64,000 nt of DNA, taken from Isoetes taiwanensis (taxonomy: Eukaryota > Streptophyta > Lycopodiopsida > Isoetales > Isoetaceae). The number at the start of each line of letters is the position of its first letter. Position 1 is the first letter of the stretch. The notes beneath the pieces were generated by a model. That model was given only the letters and a program-made list of their open reading frames with translations, did no database searches and was not told where the DNA came from. The stretch covers positions 7,964,448-8,028,447 of the forward strand of contig JAJEKV010000012.1 of the NCBI GenBank assembly GCA_021234155.1, read 5' to 3'. Positions 57,566 to 64,000 of this stretch are shown piece by piece. The translations under genes and the position numbers were made by a program.

Positions 57566-58380
57566 GGGAAAACAAGGAAAGACGAATTCGACAAAGTATA
57601 ACGACGAAACAAGCAGGGATTGACGGCAACGAATGTGTTTAAGAGGAAGAAGTTTGATGCCAGAAAGCACGCACCAGTACAAACGTGGGATACAACGGGG
57701 AAAAACATGAAAAAGCATGAAAAAATAAGCCTACAAGCAGTCAGGACATAGCTATATTACAATTACAAAGAAAGAAGGAGATGAGGATTTGATCAAAGCA
57801 TATGAGATAACGAAATTTTGACTTGGGTTTAGATTCACAATGATAAACCTGGTGTCAAATCCAGAGAAAAACATACAACCCTAATCGAACAACAGGATAA
57901 AGAATGAAAAGCCCTACAATAACGAATATGAAGATGCTATGGGGATGCAATCAAAATAGCTATAGAACAAGAAGCAGCAAGTGATGCTTGACACAACCGA
58001 TGAAAGCAGCAGCCCACAATTGCCAACCAAAGATTTTTCACGCGAGATAAAAAACATGTTAGAGATAGAAAAAATTAAGAAGCATTGCTAAACACCCAGA
58101 GAAAAGAATGAACTCAAAAGATTAGGTGCTACCACCACACCAAAAGAAGCATCGAGCGCCATAACGAGAAAAGCATACAAGGTAACTAACATGGAAAATC
58201 TCCAACGAACAAGAGGAATGAAAGTGGATCTGAGACCAAAAAACTGCTGTGAGAAGACGTCGATAATGGAGAAAGAGCTCAACAACGTATATATAGCCTC
58301 GTCTCTCCCCAAAATGGCGATCCAACGGTGTCGAATTGCATGCATTTATTCAAAACTTTTATGGAGTTACAAAAAATTTT

Positions 58381-58521
58381 CAAAACCTTTGCGCCTCCTT
58401 TGCTTAGGCCTAGTTTGGTAGTTTTAACTTTTCATTTGTTTCATCGGCTGCCACGTTGTACACGAAGCTTTGCCGCCTTACAAAACCCTAGAATGCAAAT
58501 CCAGCAGCCAAACGCTAAATA
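58381..58521 (+). promoter_or_regulatory. Short native upstream region of the kinase gene
   Basis: Only about 140 bp lie between the repeat's target duplication and the ATG. No TATA box is evident; CGGCTGCCACGTTG at about 58446 contains an ACGT core. The leader contains TACAAAACCCTAG. Confidence 0.35.
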
Positions 58522-59877
58522 ATGGGGAGATGCTTGCGCGTATCTATCGAGGGTAATATTGGAGTGGGCAAATCCTCACTAGTTCGTTTGCTTCAAGCTC
58601 ATCCTCGCCTCCAAGGGTGTGTATCCACTTCTTCTCCTTTCGTTCTATTTGCCTTATTTGTCATTTGAACGAATTCAGAAAACCTAGAGAAATTTTAAGA
58701 AAATGCCTGCCCTGAGTTCTGAATGTGGATATGAACATTTTGGCAAGTTCGAATTTTCAGGGTGACAGAGGTTTTTGAAGAGCCTATATCAGAGTGGCAA
58801 AATGTGAGCGGCACTGGGCTCAATATGTTAGAAGCATTCTACAAGGAGCCACAGAGGTGCTCTTTACTTATCTGATTAGGTGTAATTTTTTGTTGTCTAA
58901 CTTTCATTGCTGATAATAGCTTATCACAGATATGCATACTTGTTTCAGAGCTTTGCTTTCATAACAAGATTTCTTCAGCATAATGCACCTTCTACAAATC
59001 CTCAGTCTGTTCTCCGGCTGACAGAAAGATCTGTTTTGTCTGACCGGTCCATATTTGTGGAGGCCATCACCGAGCAAGGTTATTTTAACAAGCTTGAACT
59101 TGCTGCATATGATGCTTGGTACAATGCCGTTGTGGATACCCTTCCTAACCTGGTGCACTTCTTTTTCATGGCCCTTCCAAAATGAAATCATGTTTACATC
59201 CTGTATCTTCCTTCAGCAGATCAGGCACTAAATATATGATCTTGTCTTTAGGCTTCATTAGTTTCTATAACATTTATAATTGCTCATTCTATATGTTAAA
59301 TGGCCAAATTCACTATCCTTTTTCTTTTTTTATTGGAGAATGCATGGCCACAATTAATGGAGTATAAATTTGTATATAGGTAATTGATTGCTTTATTTAT
59401 TTGCGCGCTGATCCACACATTTGTCATGACCGATTACGGAAACGGTAAGTTTTGATATGTTCTGTGTTGTCTCTCTTTATGGCTCTTGTAAAGTGCTTGC
59501 CACCAGGGGGAGATCAGAAGAGGTCCAAGTTGATTTACAATATTTGGAACTGATACATAAACACCATGAAATGTTGTTTCTGCACAGTGGTGGCTGTCAA
59601 ACATCATCATTAGATGGTATGGCTTGCTAGGTTTCCTCTTTGCTTATTTATTTGCAGATTTATGGTTTCTCCTGCTACAGGTCAGAATCGGCTACTAGCA
59701 GGCATTTTGGACAAGGGTCCTAATATTCATCCTTCGTTCAGAGCCCGCCCTGTTTTGATAGTGGACTATAACTTTGCAAGCGAAGCTGGGAATGTTTCTG
59801 TTGAAAGCTTGATCATAGTTGATCAGATCGTGGACTTCCTTCTTAAAAGGCTTGATCATTCAAAGGAGGAGATATGA
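58522..59877 (+). CDS. dNK: Deoxynucleoside kinase (dCK/dGK/TK2-like family)
   Basis: This enzyme phosphorylates deoxynucleosides with ATP in the salvage pathway. Six exons join in frame with GT-AG borders: 58522-58616, 58761-58856, 58930-59152, 59380-59444, 59507-59616 and 59681-59877. The total is 786 nt, or 261 residues, close to the ~260 residues usual for the family. The P-loop GNIGVGKSS is at residues 11-19. LTERSVLSDRSIF (residues 94-106) matches the ERS...DR signature, followed by a substrate-pocket region (AYDAWYNAVVD). The lid is at about residues 148-165 (ADPHICHDRLRKRGRSEE). An in-frame TAA two codons before the ATG supports the start. There is no transit peptide, so it is probably cytosolic. 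The promoter is only about 140 bp from an inserted repeat. No lesions are seen, and I consider it functional. Confidence 0.85.
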
Positions 59878-61405
59878 TGGTGCAGAGAATGATCTTATGA
59901 CTAATTTATTGTTTTGCTTGTAGAAAAGCCTTACGTTGTTGGTATGCCGCCACTTTGTAGGATGGAAAATTCTGTATGTTAAGCCAAGTACATAAGCTCA
60001 ACAGCTGGCATGCTGTTATCCAAACAAATTACTATAGAATACAAAATAGCACCTTTTTTAAAGGAAAACTAACATGCTATCCTCGTCGTATTAATAAAGG
60101 TATTAGGACGAGGGGGGTTTCTCATGCCTTCCGCACCCTATGCATGCATACCATGGATTCCCTTAAATCCTCACCGTTCGGAAAAAAATGAAGGCTCCAA
60201 ATCCTCACATGTCATGGGGTGCAATGAAAGGGTTGGATGGCCATGCATAGACCATCTCTACACCATTGGATGGAGGGGGCCAGGGCCAATCTTGACCATC
60301 CATTGCATGCAGGGAGGTGCAAGGAAGATGTAAAAATTAGGGCTTTCAATCATGGCCTTCAAAATCAATGAAAATTTGGGGCTTTGAATCTTGATCGTCC
60401 AGATGGAGGTTTTACATTGAATGGTAAAAAAGGACAAGAAACACAAAAAGGGGCCTTCGTGGCACAAGTAAGTAGCCCGGACTCCTTTCCAATCTCATAT
60501 GATCTGCTGCAGGAGCCAGAGTGTGGTCCTTTTCTGTCAATCTCAATTTGGGATGCTTTCTTAGCGTATACTGAAGGATCTTTTCGAGAAAAATTTAGGT
60601 CCAAAAATGTCTTGGGCTTCCGGCATATCTTTGTGATAGATTTGAAAGTTCATTGCTGAGCTGGATCTAATCTGATATTTGCTGTCTGGGGCAGAGGTTA
60701 ATGGCTTTGACGGCATAATATGCATTCATTAGACTACTTGAGTTGATATGTGCCCTTCCTATTTAATTCTGCAAGCTATAACATGCTCTATGTCTTAGTT
60801 AACTGGCCTGAGACGTGGAATCCTAAGTGTGGCTATGAAACTATATATTTTCTGTGAAGTGGTAAAATTGAAAGAATGAAGGAAAGTTCCAAACCAAAAA
60901 TACCGTATATAAGAGCACGGTCCAGAACAAAACCATACAGGGAAATTCCAGCATAATTATGTTGAATATATGTTACTGCAGAAAAAGAACATAATGTCAA
61001 AAAGGAATCAGACACCGATTCACAACATCAGAGATCATAATACAGAAAAAAGCATGTTATCCCGACACATTTAGCTTGATCGTGTTGTTGGTATGGAAGA
61101 GATAAGAATGGGTCTTTGACACATTTAGAATATCAGTAAAAAAGTGGAAATTTTGTGTCTCTTGCTTGCTCTTTATTTGCATTCAGCGAAATAAGATTCA
61201 AACAGGATAGGGTAAGAAAACATATGGCAAAAAAAGAAATTTAATAGATAATATGAGCATAAGGGCCGGTTACAGGTGTATAGGCATACAAATTGGATCT
61301 TCATACATCACAAGCTTTCTGTACATGTTGCGTCTATTTTATATTTCAACTTTTTTCTTTGCATGTGCAGTGCTCTTCAGTATTTTTTCTCTTATCCAGC
61401 AGGGC
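59878..61405. other. Region downstream of the kinase gene
   Basis: Kinase 3' UTR at the start, then AT-rich DNA with short frames. A GCATGCA/TGCATGC-containing segment at 60120-60330 repeats GACCATC and ATTGGATGG phrases. No gene identified. Confidence 0.3.
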
Positions 61406-62330
61406 CTGATTGTAGGCAGGCAAGGTAAGGAGTACAACAAATTGGTCAACTGCTATGTTCATCCCTCTGACAAGCTAGCATGCCTTTGCAGACAAGTTTC
61501 TAGAGTCTAATGACCTGTAACAAACTGTTAGTATGTGTTGACAGAAGAGGACCAAAGCATCACTTCTATCGTGTTTATGAAGATCAGAACTTCAAATGAC
61601 TGGATCATAGCAAAACTAAAGGTATGAATGTTTTGTGGTTAGTCGTGTGATATGTCAGGCTGTGCTTGAAATATGTTTTTAGGCTAAAGCTAAAATATCT
61701 GTCTATATGTCCAGTGCCTATCCGCACCTATTTAGTCTCCAAACATTCAGTAGTTTGTCTTCAAGTGTCTGATAATGTCCCACTAAATGCCAGTGCTTAG
61801 ATTTCACTAAGTATCCCAAAGACAGGTCCCTAAATATGGGAGTTTAAGCTTGAGCAGTGATACCACAATGTTAATTGCAATGATTGTCTGCACCTTCTTT
61901 TGCAGACTGGGGAGCATACGGAGCAGTCCTTGGAGTTGGCAGGTGGAAATAGGCACATAATTTCATGCCTTAATGGATGGAACATCATCTTTAGATTATT
62001 TTTCTTTCAATCTATTTGAGCTTTCATTTCTATTGGCAAGCTATTGAATATTTGGGAGAAGGATACATACCTTTGAATTCTTTAAAGAATGTGAGAAATA
62101 TTTTAAATGCATTGTGCAACTATCCTGCCTTAAGGTACACTGCACTTTGTACTGTATATTTATGTTTGTTTTAACCTCATTGTCTACCAAATATGAGGTT
62201 GAGAATGTTAATGCTGGGATCTTGCATTTTATCTCAGGCTTATTAGGTAGCAAATATACAACACGAGTACATTACTGGAATCTGGAAGCAAAGTTAGTGC
62301 CCTACCCATATTTATCACCATGAATGTAAC
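61406..62330 (+). pseudogene. Possible exons of an unidentified gene
   Basis: Open, splice-flanked pieces on the plus strand: 61406-61500 (GRQGKEYNKLVNCYVHPSD after CCAGCAG), about 61540-61620 (DQSITSIVFMKIRTSNDWII then AAG|GTATGA), about 61905-61955 after TTGCAG (TGEHTEQSLELAGG), about 62040-62135 (YLGEGYIPLNSLKNVRNIL) and about 62170-62320 (GLLGSKYTTRVHYWNLEAK). The coding-like quality and order suggest a real gene, possibly decayed. I do not recognise the family and cannot prove the joins. Confidence 0.35.
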
Positions 62331-62351
62331 GATTCGCTTAAGCGAATCGTT
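62328..62351. repeat. Perfect 24-bp palindrome
   Basis: AACGATTCGCTT followed directly by its reverse complement, with no loop. It is centred on CTTAAG at 62337-62342. Confidence 0.95.
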
Positions 62352-62462
62352 CTACTAGGAGGGCAAGGCCAAAGATGTTAAATATAGAAGACCTTCGGCC
62401 TCTAGACATTTATATTCATTGCAGGATCTCGGCTTTCAGGAAGCGCCTTTCAAGAACACAAA

Positions 62463-62573
<111 letters not shown>

Positions 62574-62879
62574 GGCGGATGACACACTAGAACAATTATT
62601 AGCAATCTGATCATGCATTCTTGAGATTTGTTGTATCTGCTAGCCAACCTATAACACAAACTGTGGTGCCGAAATCAGCCATACATATGAATCCTCGCTT
62701 ACAGGATAAATTCCAGGCCAATCTTGAAATGAAATTCAGCCACGCCAGGTGGGCGGATGACACATCCTTAGCATGTCAATAGTTAAGATTGCTGCTAGTG
62801 AACACTGCGCAAGAAACTTTTGTTTCTAGTAGGGCCAAGAAGGGACTGCCTTGTAGATCCTGATTTGATCAAGACTGCA

Positions 62880-63180
62880 TATTGGCGAAGTTCAAATGGA
62901 AGCATTGTGAACAGAAGGATAAAGGCTTATATAAGCAACAATATAAAAGCATAGTAAGAAGTAAGAAACGGCAATTTATAAAATGCCGGCAGGAAGCTAT
63001 GTGTCATAAATATATTGCTGAACCCAAGTTATTCTGGAATGAATTGAAGAATAAAAAAAACGAGTGAGATCCCCATCTCAGATGAGACATTGTGGGAACA
63101 TGTATGTCGGTTGTATCACCAGGATAATGTTTCGGCAGAAACTAGTATAAGGTCGGATCTCCAGATAAAACAAGGTTTAA
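62880..63180 (+). mobile_element. Decayed LINE ORF2 fragment
   Basis: LYKQQYKSIVRSKKRQFIK, then PKLFWNELKNKK, then after a frame change PISDETLWEHVCRLYHQDN. This pattern is typical of the stretch between endonuclease and RT in LINE ORF2 proteins. The ends are not visible. Confidence 0.5.
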
Positions 63181-63184
63181 AATG

Positions 63185-63211
63185 AAACGCACTTATTTAA
63201 GAAGTGCGTTT
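63185..63211. repeat. Hairpin with perfect 10-bp arms
   Basis: AAACGCACTT, loop ATTTAAG, AAGTGCGTTT. It may be the terminus of a small element, since it sits just after the LINE fragment. Confidence 0.9.
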
Positions 63212-64000
63212 GAAAGATTCCTTCTAAAAATTTACAAAATTCTAAAATACCCCTAAAAAGGACTCTTTTACTATCTTGTGTCTAAAGATTTATAAAACTG
63301 CTTATGAAAACAGACATTTTAGGAAGACTTAACATTAAGGAGAAGAACAACAAAGAAAAATATCTCATTTTAGAGGGGAAAAGGACCACTACGAAAGCCA
63401 AAGATTTATTATGGGGCCAAAGATTTATTATGGGGCAAACTCATATGATAAAATTAGATGCTTTTGTATCTTATCCCTTAGAACATTTATATTGGCTGTT
63501 ATAGAAGACAAAAAATTTGTTATTTCACAACCATTTTGGCTAAACATCCTAATTGACCTTAAAAGACATTGGGAGACAGTTGAACAAACTGCTTGAGTGA
63601 AAAATTATTGTTTTTGCATCATATGGTATTACAAATGGTAATACATCTATGAAATCATGTATAAATTTATACCGAGGAAACAGAAGTTAAAGTAGTGAAG
63701 CTCTGTGATTACATGGCCTTTTTTGTTGTTCTCGGAGATGTATTTATCATGTCTTTGGGCTTGCACAATACCAATCCACAATATAGTGATGTTGAGAAGA
63801 TAGTCAAGCTCCTTGTCAATGTTGAGAGTCTTGAAAGACAATTCCATCATCGTAGCGGTGTAAAGGGTCACGCACATTTCTCCTCCACGAGAAGTATTTG
63901 TCTATCTTGCTTTTTTTGTGTCTGTTTGCAAAGAAATAGGTAAACTTTTTTGGGGTTGCTACTCCTCGCACCCCTATGGACAAACTCCACGTAGTTTTCT
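63212..64000. other. Right-end interval
   Basis: Short frames only (for example plus 63695-63943). A local duplication of AAAGATTTATTATGGGGC is at 63400-63436. No gene is identified. Confidence 0.3.

Larger units (their letters stand above)
55922..58360 (-). mobile_element. Two tandem units of the TATA-bearing repeat family, with candidate target duplication
   Basis: Unit 1 (about 55922-56665) and unit 2 (about 56666-58345) both begin GGTGARAGACTCGTCTGGAG on the plus strand and end ...ATTGCATGCATTT or CGCATGCATTTT. Outside lie GGAGTTACAAAATTTT (55906-55921) and GGAGTTACAAAAAATTTT (58363-58380), a likely 15-17 bp target duplication. Each unit has on the minus strand a TATATATA box about 55 bp inside its right end. 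Sequence shared with copy 1 (19.6-22.5 kb) includes CTGCTGTGAGAAGACGCCGA and GCCCTTTCGGGTTTTCGAGG. No protein is recognisable. Confidence 0.55.

Noticed and set aside
57391-57718. Repetitive peptides from 57391-57718
   Set aside because: Products of a 33-bp minisatellite, open on both strands by chance of period.
56446-58345. Conserved minus-strand peptide MHAIRH...AIYTLL in two units
   Set aside because: It overlaps the TATA-bearing promoter block; the DNA is conserved in all codon positions and downstream frames diverge immediately.

Overview
The window is nuclear DNA of a land plant. Intron-split genes, plant LTR retrotransposons with an initiator-tRNA-Met-type primer site (TGGTATCAGAGC), an En/Spm-type gene, a Helitron, and plant-type GILT, polyphenol oxidase and deoxynucleoside kinase sequences all point that way. 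The unfamiliar DUF7869-like gene and the mosaic of many small DNA repeats suggest a non-seed plant (bryophyte, lycophyte or fern), but this is inference only. Most of the window is transposable elements at different stages of decay. The one gene that reads as intact is a six-exon deoxynucleoside kinase at 58522-59877.

Layout. 1-7025: two divergent, intron-containing genes share a promoter region. The minus-strand gene A has a short ISGNHS (ParB-like) motif. The plus-strand gene B resembles DUF8039 plus a DUF7869 / RNase-H-like transposase, broken by frameshifts and a missing block. GC-rich palindromes of the ATCGCGGCCGCGAT type lie almost exclusively inside their introns. 7163-8300: a tandem pair of small paralogous genes with matching TATA boxes. 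8338-16681: a 5'-truncated Ty3/gypsy chromovirus with a 1.56-kb 3' LTR. It is interrupted by an 809-bp hAT-type element with a perfect 8-bp duplication, and by a composite insertion holding two LTRs in inverted orientation.

17.0-18.1 kb and 39.5 kb: dispersed exons of a GILT-like thiol reductase. 18.9-19.5 kb: a LINE 3' end. 19.6-22.5 kb: a purine-rich repeat family, also present at 55.9-58.35 kb immediately upstream of the kinase gene. 22.5-22.9 kb: a foldback MITE. 24.56-24.86 kb: a polyphenol oxidase pseudogene. 25.87-27.1 kb: a tandem duplication. 28.38-31.36 kb: the 3' part of an En/Spm (CACTA)-like element, ending in an array of ACGTCGCATGCGACGT palindromes.

33451-38400: a 4.95-kb foldback element with about 270-bp terminal inverted repeats, carrying a nested 2.6-kb inverted-repeat element and 19-bp minisatellites. 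42167-47014: a candidate complete non-autonomous Helitron. 49539-54594: a full-length Ty1/copia element with 416-bp LTRs (four differences seen) and a TAAAT duplication, yet with several stop codons and small deletions. After the kinase gene lie unidentified possible exons, a (CT)53 repeat, two perfect hairpins and a decayed LINE fragment.
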